Source: Chamaecyparis obtusa (taxonomy: Eukaryota; Streptophyta; Pinopsida; Cupressales; Cupressaceae). Taken from it: DNA of 64,000 bases. Shown in pieces: positions 1 through 11,778 of the stretch; within the stretch, counting starts at the first letter, position 1; each line of letters begins with the position of its first letter. Position numbers and translations under genes: made by a program. The notes under the pieces are model-generated. The model was not told the DNA's origin. It did no database searches and worked only from the letters and a program-made list of their open reading frames with translations. The stretch is taken from assembly GCA_027943335.1 (NCBI GenBank), contig BSBK01007037.1:1018001-1082000 (forward strand), read 5' to 3'.

Positions 1-3000
1 TCCACCAAATCTAGGAATGTCAATTTTAAGCTTATGTCATTATTTCTTAAATCTAGACTATTTATTCTTCCTTATCTCTTCTCATCTAATAGGACCTATG
101 GAATCAAAATTTAATTTGTATTCATCACCAATAGTTACAAAATTTCCCATAATCTCTTCTAGTTGTACTGTGTTTAGCATTTACTATTTAATATTTTAGT
201 GTCGTGTGAATGGTGGAGAGAAGAGGAACTATTGTTGATGTTGAGCAGTAATATTTCACAGATTATGACTTTTTCTTCAAATCACTCCTCATATTAACCA
301 TATTTTATATTCTTAACTAAAATCCTTAAAAATTTTATCCATGACATTTCGTAGGGCTCTTTCATCCCTTTCTTAATCTGAGTCCATTCTAGATATCTGT
401 TTATAGCTTAAACAAATTAAAATGCCTTTGATATCACAAATTTGATACTACTATAATAAGCCAAGATAAAATCTATGAACTTAGGAAAGAGAAATTGTCT
501 CTAAATTTTGAAATGTAATATTTGGAAAGAAAAAATCTGATAAATAATGAAGTTTTCACCATAAAAAACAAGTTTTCCAAGGCCACACATTCCCCTATAA
601 AATAACATTTCTAGAAAAAGAACGCCCTTGAGACTTGAGGAGGTCTGGGAAATGTCCCACCTCTACACCTCCCCATCCCCCAATAACAAAAGTTGGAGAT
701 TTTACATTTTCTTGTACTCTTTGACTATTGTAGTCAAGTTTTCAAATATTGTTTAATGATTAAATGGTTTCATTGTAAAGTAAATATAATTGATCTTTTA
801 ATGCTTTGAATCTAGATTCAATTAGGCTTGGAATGAGTTCATTTGGTTGCATGTAGTGAAAGTTATCTATATTTGACCAAAAACTATCCAAACCCTGATT
901 GAGGGTAACCTGAGAGGTTTATAATGTGATTTCTTTTAAGATCTATGTGGATTGGACCCTCTCATTTTGGAGGTGATGAGGAGTGAGTTTAAATTGACTT
1001 CCTTGGAGGTTGCAAGAGTCCATGCAGCATGTAGCTCATTTTTTAGTGCAAGGAAGTGACTATACAGTCACAGGGAATAGTGTACCAGTCAGTCACATTG
1101 GAGATTGTAGCCTTGTCAACCAAAGAAGCAAGAGTTAGGGCCTTGGAGGTAAAGAGAAGTGTCAGAAGGAAAGTACCCTTCATGTCCAAGGCATTGGAGA
1201 AGGTAGGGTGCCCAAGGATAGGGTTAGACCATTAACAGTTCAGAGATTGGAAGTGATTGTCCCAATAGGACAGTGATATGGGAAGTTTGTTGTGTTTGGA
1301 TTGGAAGTTGAGCTTAGTGAGTCAAATGGATATGGGGTGTGTGGAAAAATCCCAAGGAGTCTTAGAGTGAATTATAAGGTCATTCAATACATGTGTAGTG
1401 AAGGAGATACTAGGATAGAAGTGACTGTCTCATAGGAGTTGTAGATTTACTGATTTTAGAATGTATATGGTCATTGGTACTAGTAGGCATTGTGAATCTC
1501 AATGATTTTGTATCATGGATTTTATCTAGCAGATATTTATTAAATTGTGAGTCATCATTTTTGTTTCTAGATTTGGATATTTGATTGTCTCCAAATACCT
1601 TCATACTTCTCAACATAAACCTTATTGTTTACACAATAGGAGACACTAACTGTCCCAATCTGTCTAATCAATGGTTTCCAAAAAATTTCCATTACTAATT
1701 TAAAAATGGGCCCCATTTTCATTGTTAATTTAGGATAGGGTGAGTTTATTTTGTAGGATTTTTTTGGTTGTGTTAGGTGTTAGTTGACTATTTCTCAGGC
1801 AGTTGTTGTCATTTCTATTTCTCCATTTTTCACTTTCAATAGCATAGAATGATTGCAACATTTCTTGATCATCTACACATGAAACAATCATGTCTCAATG
1901 TATTGTTTATTGTAGGAGTGGTTGTTTCAAGTTTGAGTGGATAAATCTCTTGCATTAGGCTCAACTTGTCTCTTTGAGTCAAAGAGATTTCTTATGAGTA
2001 GTAGATTTTTTAACAATCAATCTAGCAGAGAATTAGATTTTAGTATACATCTTCAATTTATTAGATGACTCTGACCCTATGAGATGACTAGGTGCAATAT
2101 GTCTAAGTCTCATATCAGTTCTCTGTTTGTCTACATCCTGGTCAATTAAAAGATTGAACAAGCTACTTGATTACCTTCATACTTTCCATTGACAAAAATG
2201 TGCAAATCATGTCCCCAGGACACTATATGAAAAGCTGGCTGAGTACCATGCTTGAGAAATGGTTCATCATCATCAAAATCAATACTACTAACCATTTAGC
2301 AAGTCAGTGATATTTCATATTTAATATAATTTACAAAAGCAATGATCATAGAAGTAAGTACCTGCATGATTGACAATTTCAGTGCAGTATTGGCACTACC
2401 ATATATTTTTCATGTGTTGTATAATTACTCTGTACTATTATATGAAAATGAAATTATCCTGATAATGCTATTTTTAGACAAAAATTAGGGGTGCATTATG
2501 CTTTGTTCTTCCATGTAAGACGATAGGCATATATTTTTCAGACATCAATATGAAATTTGTTTCATTGTTTCTGAAAATAGTAAAAAAATTGAATGTAACC
2601 ATGATAGATGGCTCCTTACATTATCGTACACCATAAGTAACCTCTGCTAATGCTAGAGTATGATGATCATTTGAGCAATACAATAACCTCAACATGCTTG
2701 CTAATATGTCATGGTTAGATAACCATTTATTGCAGATTAGTTTGGTAATAGGTGTTCTCTTTGGTTATCTCCACAGCATAATAATTGTTGGAAGATCATG
2801 TTGCTGGGTAACTTCATTATCTTATCTATGTATGATAATGATAACGCTAATGATTTTTCTTCATATACAATCAATGGATTATGATGTGATATCCACATCT
2901 TCATTCCAAGTCAAACTGCTATTTCAAATTTTCATGATTATGAATATGCTAGATAGAGTCAACGAAAATAAAGAAAAACAAAACTCTTGTTTTGTGATTT

Positions 3001-3300
3001 TATTGTTACTCACTAATGTCTTCTATTTAGGGTTTTGGTGGTGTATCAAAATCAAGATTTCATAGATGGGAAAATGTTGATTTCATTATCCCTACTCCAA
3101 CTCAGTCCTGTGAAAATGTTTTTGTGAGTTCAAACTATCATATTCATAAGCTGACTGTCCTAAATTCTTCTCTTGCACCTAGGGAAACTGATCCTTGCAC
3201 TCCAACTCTCTCCGACCACTTGGCCATTTTCTTGAAGATGAAGCATTATCAAATGGATGTTGAGACAGTGACCTTGCTTGCAAATTTGAAAACTTAGTTT
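1..3300. other. No supported gene; AT-rich intergenic sequence
   Basis: I see no recognisable domain, RNA gene or repeat boundary here. A 123-residue hydrophobic plus-strand frame at 2694-3065 has no family resemblance I know. It lies opposite the decayed minus-strand gene region that starts near 3300, so I do not call it. If the CACTA terminus at 8213 is correctly read, this stretch may lie inside that transposon, whose left end would be outside the window. Confidence 0.5.
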
Positions 3301-3301
3301 C

Positions 3302-5120
3302 TTATGTCTGCTTCCAATTATCATGTTTTTTACTATCTATATATCTTGGAAATTTTTTATATTTGACAGCTGAGTTATGCATGTCACTAAATCCATATCC
3401 CTTTATTTTTCCTGAGAACTCTTGTTTGTTAACTTGAGGCCCACCATTCAACATTCCATTGCCACACCTAGAATTTGCAGAGAATCCATGTTGAGGTAAC
3501 ATTTAACTGAAGACCCACTTGAGGCATTTGAATTGCTAATATCGCAACCAACCTTCATCCCACCAGTATAATGGTTTGAATGCATTCAAAATTTTTGAAT
3601 CCCAATCCCAATTGGGCTGCCTAGTTCAGAACCATAGTTTGATGCATTGCAGTTAGCGAAGCCATTATGTTTAGCAACTCCTGGCTTTTGTAGAGATGAT
3701 CTTACCCAATGATTTTCACCCTTGAAATCCTTGAAATGGGTTTCTTTTAATTGTGCCTTATTTTTATCCTCACGGTCCCAATTTGTAAATGATAGTTTTG
3801 GAGAGCCTAGATCTGAGCTAAAATCAGTTGGATAGATATCAGCATTAACTGAATTTCTTGGTTTCTCTTTATCTCTCTCCATATTGATATCAACTCGTTC
3901 ATGCATGTATAGATTTATAGTATTCCCTGCTTGTTGAGGATGATTGTGTTCCTCTTCATTGTCACTATTTGGTGTCACCACCTGGCTATCAAATCCTTCA
4001 ACAGAAGAATGCACAGCTGGAATTATGTTGAAGTCGGTCAAATCTTGGTGAACTTTGTTGTCTACATCGGAAATAGCTTCAAAAATATCTGGAAGAGATG
4101 GACCTTTTATTTTTAGATGACTGATATAAGGAGATGTTGTTCTTTCAAATACTAAACCAGTATCACTTTTCAAGTGCTCTGAAATAGGCCTCTTAACCCT
4201 TTTGTTTTCTTTTTTATTTCCAGATTTCACATGTTGTAAATTCAATAGTTCACCACTCAATTCCCTTGAATTTGGATTTCTACAAATTTTTGTTGTTGTT
4301 TCCTTCCTAATTTTTATGTCCTTAGATGACTTATCATAATCATGATTCTTACATTTATCCCAGACAAATTGATTTGTGCACTCTGTTCCTAGCACAGATA
4401 GGCTTCCAGAACTTTTTTCCTCCATGTCATTCCCCTTGTCATTTGCAAACTTATTTCTATCTGTCAATTTTGAACCAGTGTCTATGTCAGACTTGAATCC
4501 ACATTGGTAGAGAATGGAGTCTCCTGAAGACTTTCATCTGTTAAAACAATCACCATTTTTTAATTCCTCGATTCTTTCCTTTGGGATTTCATATTTTCTA
4601 CTAGCAAATTCAGTTGTTGTCTTTCCTCTATCTTCTTTTCCTTCTTCCCATGTGCTTGCATTGATTCCTTGATAATTCACCTGCGTACTGATCTAGTCTT
4701 CTCCTGGTTGGTAGCAACTGATGAGAATTTGTCAACGTGACTCTGGTAAGCATCCTTCACTTCCTTGTCTGGAACTTCTTCACATTTTCTATTAGAAGAT
4801 TGATCAATAGCAGGACTTTTCATCTTGAGTTCTCGAGCAGACTTCTTAGTGGATGCTTTTGACACATTAGTGGTATTCTTACTGTCTAACATTTTCCTGT
4901 CCTCTATGTTAGACATGATGTTCATAGTATCAAAATCCCTTTTCTTGCCCACAATGCCATTTAGTTTTGTGGACTTTAAGGCTTGTCTTGTAATTTTAGT
5001 AGCATGAACGAGTTTACCAAATGTCTTCTCTATCAACTGCTCCAATAAATGAGCTTCTTGTCCTTGTATAACTCTTTTCAACTGAATGCATCCTTGTGAA
5101 AAGAATCGAAGCTTGATATT
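3302..5120 (-). pseudogene. Unrecognised protein-coding remnant, probably multi-exon
   Basis: Three minus-strand open segments lie in order: 5081-4677 (about 134 codons), 4467-3586 (about 293 codons) and 3502-3302. They are rich in Ser, Asn, Lys and Asp with little hydrophobic character, as in a disordered nuclear protein. The middle segment repeats a short S-(D/E)-L-G-S-P motif twice, near residues 220 and 280. The first segment ends at a CAG/GTGAAT sequence that could be a splice donor, and the tract before 4467 has AG sites after pyrimidines, so introns are plausible. Beyond 3302 the frame goes on with stops at TAA and TAG. The second and third segments are joined only by a frame change near 3500, which suggests decay. 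I do not recognise the family. It could be a captured or dead host gene. Confidence 0.4.
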
Positions 5121-6766
5121 AGTTGTCCACTTTAATGGCCATAAAATTGCTTAACAACAACATGCAAATAGGTATTCCCTCTTGTCACTTAAAAATTACA
5201 TTGAGACAAAATTATGAGTTTCTTGTGAAAAATTATAAACAAAGTGGCATGCACTACTAGCACGATGAATCAAATTCATACTGTCGTAAAAGTTCTAGTG
5301 TAAATATGATAACAAAACAACACATTGTCTACCATAAAATATGTACTACAAAGTAAAATAGATAAAAATAGAATAGTTAAAGCAAACGAGCATTTCCGCT
5401 GAGGGCTTCAATAAAACTATTTGAACCACTCTACAGAACATTTGTAATGGAAGTGGTTTAGCATATTGATATGTAAATGCATGCCTATGAATACAATGAG
5501 TTTAGATATCTTAATATATCTATTGGAAAATTCAAAAATTTCAAGAGATATAATTCTTGAGGTGCCTATTATAACAAGGACAAATCCAAAAATGGACACC
5601 TCAAGAATGATATTTCTCAGCATTTTTCCAATAGATATTTCTCTAAGATATCTGACCTAGTTACTTTTTTAATTTAAAAATCACTCCCTACTGGCATGGT
5701 GCCCGATCAAGTAGTACCATTCATCCTCCTTGATAAATAAATGATGACAATGACATATATAGGTTGGCGTTTCAAAATTTATCATTTTTATATAAAAAGT
5801 ACTCTTTTATATATTTTAGTTTGGCAAGATTGGCCTAATGTACTTCTGTTCAGTCAGAAAGGCATTACTAGTTCTAAACATTATGTCTTATTTGGAAGGA
5901 GATTGTAATTGCTGTTGCATTAATTGATAATAGAAATGTTTTTTTTAGTTATCTTTGCTAGAATTTTTAGTGGATCATTCTGGCTAACGCAAGCCAAGCA
6001 ATCTGGCAAAAGGGTTGCCCATAAAATTCATAGCAATTCTTCATCTCATGTCAGTGTGTCACAATGGGTTTCTGTTACTGCATTCAATAATATACTATTT
6101 CTTATAGGTTTGAACCACATAGAAACATGCAAAACAAAGTATATGTATAATTATACATTCCAAATATAGCTGGTCTGCATGAAAAAGATAGTTTGATTGG
6201 AAGCTTTCCTCTGTTTAAATTGATGCTCTCTGATAAACTTGAATACACCTTTTATCCTTGACAATGTAATCGCTTTAAACATCAATACACTGAAATTCAA
6301 TAGTCACAACACAAAACCCTGAATTGCCTTTAAACACACTCAAAAGGCCTCATGGAGAGGTCCATCACTACTTAGGCAATTACTTATTCAAACTTGCTTC
6401 AGGATGAATTGGATGATCAAGACATTTTGACTACAAAATCACTTTTAGAGATTCTAAAAACCTCACGACATTAAGTTGCTTGGTTTCCACCAATTTCAAG
6501 TGGCCACTGTAAGTTTTTAATAGTTTCAAGAAACTCTATATTCAAATTTCAAAAAGCTTTAGGAAGAATGACAAGAAATTGCACTATGAATCCTGAAGCG
6601 TTCCCAAAGCTTTCTTCAATTAGATTCTAATGTTCAATTCCATGAAGATATATTATGATTTAGCTGTCCTTATGCATTGTCCATTGCATTATATTTATAT
6701 TTAGGTATATTTTCTATCTCATTATATATTTAGTATATTATGAGAGTTTGAACATCTGTGTTTGCA
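5121..6766. other. No supported gene; contains one long hairpin
   Basis: Noncoding AT-rich sequence. Its one clear structure is the inverted repeat at 5502-5654. I found no further RHD3-like exons upstream of 6767, although a full gene would need many. Confidence 0.5.
5502..5654. repeat. Imperfect inverted repeat forming a ~150-nt hairpin
   Basis: The left arm begins AGATATCTTA and ends in TTCTTGAGGTG. The right arm is its reverse complement with a few indels, ending TAAGATATCT. The arms are about 62 nt and the loop about 28 nt. This could be a small foldback MITE or a precursor-like hairpin. Nothing shows that it is transcribed. Confidence 0.65.
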
Positions 6767-7138
6767 GTCTTTGAGGCTGCTTGCTGTTATGGTAGCCATA
6801 CGATTGAACGAGGAACCAGATATGATTGAGGCAACTTTGTCTTCTGCATTAACAGAAAGTGTTGGTGCAGATGGTTCCATTATGGGAGAAGCTTATCTAC
6901 TCCAATGAATGCACTTGCATCAAGCATTTGGGAAGGGGTATGGTTTTTGGTTGTTTTTTCTTGGATTTTTGGGTTATTTATTCTTTTCTTTTAATTTATT
7001 GGATAATCTATAGTATATACTTTATCTTTGTAGGTTCCACCCTCAAATATTTTGATTACACCAGTTCAATGTAGATCACTATGGAGATAATTTAAATCAG
7101 AAACAGAGTACACTGTTGGTCAAGCATTGGTTGCTCAG
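6767..7138 (+). pseudogene. RHD3/SEY1-family (atlastin-like GTPase) fragment, two broken exons
   Basis: ROOT HAIR DEFECTIVE 3 proteins are dynamin-like GTPases that fuse and shape endoplasmic reticulum tubules. Two neighbouring segments match the family just before its C-terminal membrane anchor. The first, after a TTTGCAG acceptor at about 6766, reads SLRLLAVMVAIRLNEEPD and continues to an ASSIWEG-like end near 6942. The second, after TTTGTAG at about 7034, reads ITPVQCRSLWR, a stop, then FKSETEYTVGQALVAQ, followed by a GTTAGT donor. The order and spacing are those of consecutive exons. A TAA sits where the family has Gln after LWR, and the first exon loses frame near 6900. Neither the following membrane-anchor exon nor the GTPase domain is present in the window. 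It is therefore a truncated, dead fragment, possibly carried by a transposon. Family assignment is from remembered motifs. Confidence 0.75.
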
Positions 7139-7823
7139 GTTAGTCTCACCAATGAAAGAATTAATAAAAATTTGTTAATTTCATAGCACCATAAAACTAT
7201 TTCTTTTCCTAGGTTATCTAATCACCTAGAATTAAATGACATTTTTCTATAAATTTTAGCTTTTTCACAAATCAAGATGTGGATTATTTTAGTAGGTTGA
7301 GTATTAGGTGGTTTGATAGGACTTTATTTTCATGACAAGCTTCTAATTTTTTTCTCCTTATGATAGCAAGATCGTCAATATAGACAACAAAAATGACAAT
7401 GTCTTACCATTATTTCTGGCACAAATTCGGCTCAGAGGGATTTATTTTGAACTTAGATTCTTGAAGTTTAGTTTTTGTCAGTCATTGTGAGACTACACAA
7501 ACTAATTAGTGAAAGGAAAATAATGTGTATGTTAGTAAAAAACTTGACTTCATTTAGGCGTGATAAAACTCAAACAACTCCCCATTGCTTTTTCTTGCAT
7601 TTCTATTTGCCTGTGACCAGAAATAAGCTTGCAATTTTATTAAAAACCACCTACATTCAGATGCTTGCTGGTGATTGTAAATGCTCAATGCCACCAAGGA
7701 TATTCAATGGATAATCACTAGTCATCCTCCCCTTAAGCTTTGATACCCTTGAACTATAGATGGAAAAACTTGAAATCATGTTTAGTGGAAAGTACTAGTA
7801 TACATGGTATGATTATTCTTTAA
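7139..7823. other. No supported gene
   Basis: Follows the last RHD3-like exon. I found no continuing exon, repeat or structured RNA. The 79-residue plus-strand frame at 7475-7714 has no recognisable motif. Confidence 0.5.
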
Positions 7824-7895
7824 AGGGTACTAGCTCAATGGAAGAGCACCTACTTTACAAGTAGGAGGATGATAGTTTGATTCCATCGTACCCTA
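7824..7895 (+). tRNA. tRNA-Val(UAC)-like sequence, possibly organelle-derived or a pseudogene
   Basis: Folds as a full cloverleaf of 71 nt plus discriminator A. The acceptor stem AGGGTAC/GTACCCT is perfect over 7 bp. T8-A9 follow, then the D-arm GCTC/GAGC with loop AATGGAA. The anticodon stem CCTAC/GTAGG is perfect, with loop TTTACAA giving anticodon TAC (Val). The variable region is 5 nt. The T-arm GATAG/CCATC has one A-C mismatch and loop TTTGATT instead of TTCGATT. The short D-loop and GCTC/GAGC arm look organellar or bacterial in style rather than like a nuclear plant tRNA-Val. No CCA is encoded. The T-arm defect suggests a transferred copy or pseudogene. It directly abuts the repeat array that follows. 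Confidence 0.6.
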
Positions 7896-8213
7896 ATATG
7901 ACTAAATATATGACTAAATTAATGGCTAAATATATGACCAAATAAATGACCAAATAAATGACTAAATAAATGACCAAATAAATGACCAAATGACTAAATA
8001 AATGACCAAATAAACTACCAAATGACCAAATAAATGACTAAATATATGACCAAATCAATGACCAAATAAATGACTAAAATATTTTAGTCATAAATTTGGT
8101 CACAAGATAAATGACCGACAATAAACTACCACTGGTCACGTGACCAAATTTGGTCATTTATCTACAATTTTTGGTAGTTTATTTGGTCATATATTGTTGT
8201 TTTTGTACTAGTG
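7896..8213. mobile_element. CACTA-type right terminus with subterminal repeat array
   Basis: The stretch ends TTTTTGTACTAGTG. Read from the other strand it starts CACTAGTACAAAAACA, the form of a CACTA (En/Spm) terminus. Before it lies about 300 bp of a 10-12 bp unit (TGACCAAAT/TGACTAAAT), first many times in direct order and then inverted (ATTTGGTCA), with a perfect GGTCACGTGACC palindrome near 8132. Direct and inverted copies of a short motif next to the terminus are typical of CACTA subterminal regions, where the element's own DNA-binding protein binds. The next base pairs, ATG at 8214-8216, would be one half of the 3-bp duplication. The other half is not in the window. Confidence 0.55.
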
Positions 8214-9662
8214 ATGGGTGAGGAAATCACAATTGGAGGGGATTCAAATCCTTTCCAATATTGTAATGCACTCAAGCCTCTCCATGAACTATTTATTCCC
8301 CATAACAAAGAAGGAATTATCCAAAGGGCCACCATTGAAGACATCAAAGAGGATGATCCTAAGTTACCATTAAGTGCTACTTCAAACCCTCCTCAAGCTA
8401 ACTCAACTACATCAACTAAAGGAAAGGAGAAAGTGAGTTACGAGGGTCCAACATCACATGAAAATTCAGATAAAGCATCTAAACTAGAAGTAGAACTTTT
8501 CAAACCCACCAAAGAAGAGAAAGATAAAGCTAAGGAGGGTCATTACAAAAAAATGAGTAAAATGATGCATACATTTGAAAAACAATGTAAAATCCAGTCC
8601 AAGGGAGTAGGGGAATATTCTATTTCCTTATTTGATTTACCCACATCTCCAAGAACACATGGGAAACCGTCCAAAGAACATCTTCCTCATAAGTATAACT
8701 CTTATTTTGTAAGAGAAAGTGACAAAGCAGCATTTGATAAAGAATAAGATGTTCTCCAATGGCTTTATCATGATGAAGATGATACCTCCAATACTCCCAT
8801 AGAGAGAATTCAGCACATTAACATTCAAACCAAGCAATATGGGAAAGGATTTGAGATAATGCAAAAAATGGGGTACAAGGGAAGAGGACCCTTAGGCAAA
8901 AGAAATAGAGGCTTGCTAGAGCCTATTGAACCCTCGTGGAGGTCAAAAGAAGAAAGATCGGGGATAGGCTACCAGCACAAAGGAGAAAGCTCCAGCCCAA
9001 TACATGATTCATATCCTCAAGTGAACACAGTGGAATCTGATGTGGATAGTGATGATTCCTGAGACTATGAATGGGATAATCTATCCGATGACTCATGTCA
9101 TGATAAAGAGGTTGTCACAATACATGCTTATGCTAATGTTCCAAGGAAACAAACTCCAAGAAATGAAGAGCCCATCATACAAGAACTCAATATAGGACAA
9201 GCACCTGTTAATCGACCATGGATAGAGGAATTTTGGGAACCATCGGAGGAGGATTATTTGAATGTTAGGATTAATCCACGTGTTGTATTTCCTATGCTAT
9301 TTCCCATAGAATTCCTTGACAACTCAAGTGAAGAGGACTTTGATCCTTCTTCCATGTACCATCTCGAGGAAGCTCACATCATATACCTAAATGATACAAT
9401 GTATGAGCACTCCAATGAGGTCATGTCCATAAACCCAATTGATGAAACTTTTCCAAATGAATCCCTATCCTTGATGCACCTCAACCTTATTGATTGGGAC
9501 CTAAACAAGCCAAGTGACTTACTCTATTTCCCAAATGACCAAGCGATGACCCAATACCTTAATGCAGTTGAGGCCTCTTTCACCAATGAATTTGAACCAA
9601 ACATGATGAGAATAGCGAGGGTCCAATCTCTTAATCCAAAGAAAAAAGTGAAAAAAAAATAA
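8214..9662 (+). pseudogene. Element A: Tat polyprotein region upstream of RT, with G-patch motif (5'-truncated, broken)
   Basis: One reading frame runs from the CACTA boundary to 9662, broken by TAA at 8745-8747 and TGA at 9060-9062. The first part is acidic and Lys/Ser-rich. Around 8850-8920 a glycine-rich segment (KMGYKGRGPLGKRNRGL) looks like the G-patch motif that many plant Ty3/gypsy polyproteins carry between protease and RT. The rest is acidic linker. A gag domain with zinc knuckle is missing, so the element is cut on its left at 8213. A poly-A run at about 9649-9665 coincides with a frame change into the RT frame, so there is also a frameshift. This segment supplied linker or nucleic-acid-binding functions of the polyprotein. 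No intact product is expected. Confidence 0.7.
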
Positions 9663-9664
9663 AA

Positions 9665-11741
9665 ATGAAAAGTTCTAGTGATGAAAACCACTATGTGGCA
9701 ACACTAGAACCAAAAAAAGTAAAGATAAAGGATGTTTCCTATGGTGAAAACCCAACTTTGGCACCGAAGGAAGAGAGGTTGGATACCCTACCCGAGCATG
9801 AAGAAGAAAGGTCACCGATTCTCATAGAGTCGACAGAAAGGGTCAACATTGGGACAGAATTGGATCCAAAATTTATACACCTAGCAGTGTCACTTACACC
9901 TTTAGAAAGAAAGTATTTTATCAATTTTTTTCAAGAAAAACAAGTGAACTTTGCATGGTCCTATGCCTACATGCTAGGATTGGATCCTGACTTCATTATG
10001 CACCATTTAAATGTTAAACCAGGGGTTAAGCCCGTTAAGAAGAAGTTGAGAAAGATGCACCCACATGTAGCTCTCCTAGTAAAAGTCGAATTGGAAAAAT
10101 CATTGAAGGTGGGATTTATAAGAGCAATAGCATATACTAAATGGATATCTAATATTGTACCGGTCACCAAGCATGATAAATCCATTTGTGTATGTATGGA
10201 TTTTAGAGACTTGAACCTTGCATGTCCCAAGGATGACTTCCCACTTCCTAGCATTGATGCAATAGTTGACTTGACAGCAAGTCACTCCATGTACTCATTA
10301 ATGGATGGTTTTAGTGGCTACAATCAAATAAAAATTGCACCCAAAGACCAAGACAAGACAACCTTTACATGCCCATGGGGTACCTTTTTTTGGAACATCA
10401 TGCCCTTCGGCCTCAAAACTGCCAGAGCCACATACCAAAGGGTAATGACAACTATATTCCATGATATGATGCACACCTTTCTAGAAGATTATGTGGATGA
10501 CATATTGGCAAAGTCACACAAAAGAGAAGATCACCTAAAAATTTTGGAAAATATATTCACAAGATTGGAACAATTCAAAGTGAGACTTAACCAAAAAAAA
10601 TGTGCCTTTGGGGTCCAATTCAGCAAGTTATTAGGCTACATAGTTTCTGCTAAAGGCATTGAAGTACATCTGGAAAAATTCCAAGAAATAATGGATATGG
10701 AGATTCCAAAGAACATAAGCCAAATGAGCTCCCTTCAAGGCAAGATTCAATCAATAAGGAGATTTATCTCTCAACTAGCGAAAAAATGTCATTCATTCAC
10801 AAGGCTACTACACAAAGACACTATTTTCATGTGGGATGAAGAATGTGACAAAGCCTTCACTTTATTGAAGACTTATTTGATCAATCCACCATTCCTAATG
10901 GGACCAATTAAGGGAAAACCATTGTTGTTGTACATATCTACCACTGAGAGGTCTCTAGGAGTTCTTTTGGCGCAAGAAGATGACCAAGGGAAAGAAAGAG
11001 AAATCTACTATTTGAGTAGAACATTGATCAAATACGAACTTAACTACACATTCATGGAGAGATCTTTTTTAGCAGTTGTCTTTGCATCCCAAAAATTGAG
11101 GCATTACATGTTGATACACAAGGTGAATCTTATTGCAAAAATTGATCCTCTAAAATACTTGCTGAGCAAAACTGCCTTAACAGGTAGAATAGCAAAATGG
11201 GTCATGATATTAAGTGAGTTCGACATTGAGTATGTGGATAGAAAATCCATAAAAGGACAAGTGATAGCAGATCACTTAGCAAAAAACCCATTGATTTCTA
11301 CACAAACCATTCAAGTGGAGTTTCTAGATTCAGCAATTGTCAACATAAAGGCCAAGACATGGAAGTTGTATTTCAATGGGTCATATACCCAAGGAGGTTC
11401 TGGGGCTGGCATACTATTGATTACCCCTCAAGGGTACACTATTCCCAAATCTTACAATCTTTTGTTCCCGTGTACAAACAACATAGCCGAATATGAAGCT
11501 TTAGTCATCGGCATTAAGATGGCTTTAGAATGGAACATCACTTAATTACAAGTGTATGGAAACTCTCAGTTAATAATAAATCAGATCAATGATGAATACA
11601 ATACCAAAGATGAGAAACTCATGCCATACAAGACTATGATAGATGCTTGGAAAAAGTACTTTTCTTTTATCACTTTTGAACAAATTCCAAGAGAGAAGAA
11701 CAGAGCAGTCGATGCCATGGTGACATTAGCTTCCTTATTAC
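9665..11741 (+). pseudogene. Element A: Ty3/gypsy (Tat) reverse transcriptase and dual RNase H
   Basis: A 626-codon open frame carries RT with the usual blocks: the CMDFRDLN motif, FPLPSIDAIVD, the MDGFSGYNQI block, MPFGLKTARATYQR, and the catalytic YVDD box near 10490. It is followed by the RT-connected RNase H region (LLYISTTERSLGVLLAQ ... YYLSRTL) and then a second, archaeal-type RNase H (KLYFNGSYTQGGSGAG ... NNIAEYEALVIGIKMALE). Two RNase H domains in this order mark the Tat lineage. An in-frame TAA at 11543-11545 splits the second RNase H, and the same frame resumes with VYGNSQLIINQI. At 11741 the frame is cut by a solo LTR, beyond which the same frame continues. The enzyme would copy the element's RNA into DNA in the cytoplasmic particle. 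This copy is dead. Confidence 0.93.
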
Positions 11742-11748
11742 TGTATCA

Positions 11749-11778
11749 TCTTAAAATGGAAGCACTTCCATGATAAGA
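11749..11778. repeat. Near-terminal hairpin of the solo-LTR family
   Basis: ATGGAAG/CTTCCAT pair around a CA loop, extended by TCTTA/TAAGA. The same hairpin is at 61787-61816 in the other copy, where the outer stem is TCTTAA/TTAAGA. Confidence 0.7.

Noticed and set aside
2694..3065. 123-codon hydrophobic plus-strand frame as a membrane protein
   Set aside because: No family resemblance, no plausible neighbours, and the AT-rich sequence makes hydrophobic frames common. It lies close to the decayed minus-strand gene.
7896..8090. CRISPR-like array
   Set aside because: The units are 10-12 bp, contiguous without spacers, and the genome is a plant nuclear one. It is a subterminal tandem repeat.
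7790..8213. A short MITE starting at the TACTAGTATAC near 7793 and ending at 8213
   Set aside because: The left sequence lacks the CACTA start, and the 3-bp flanks (AAG and ATG) do not match.
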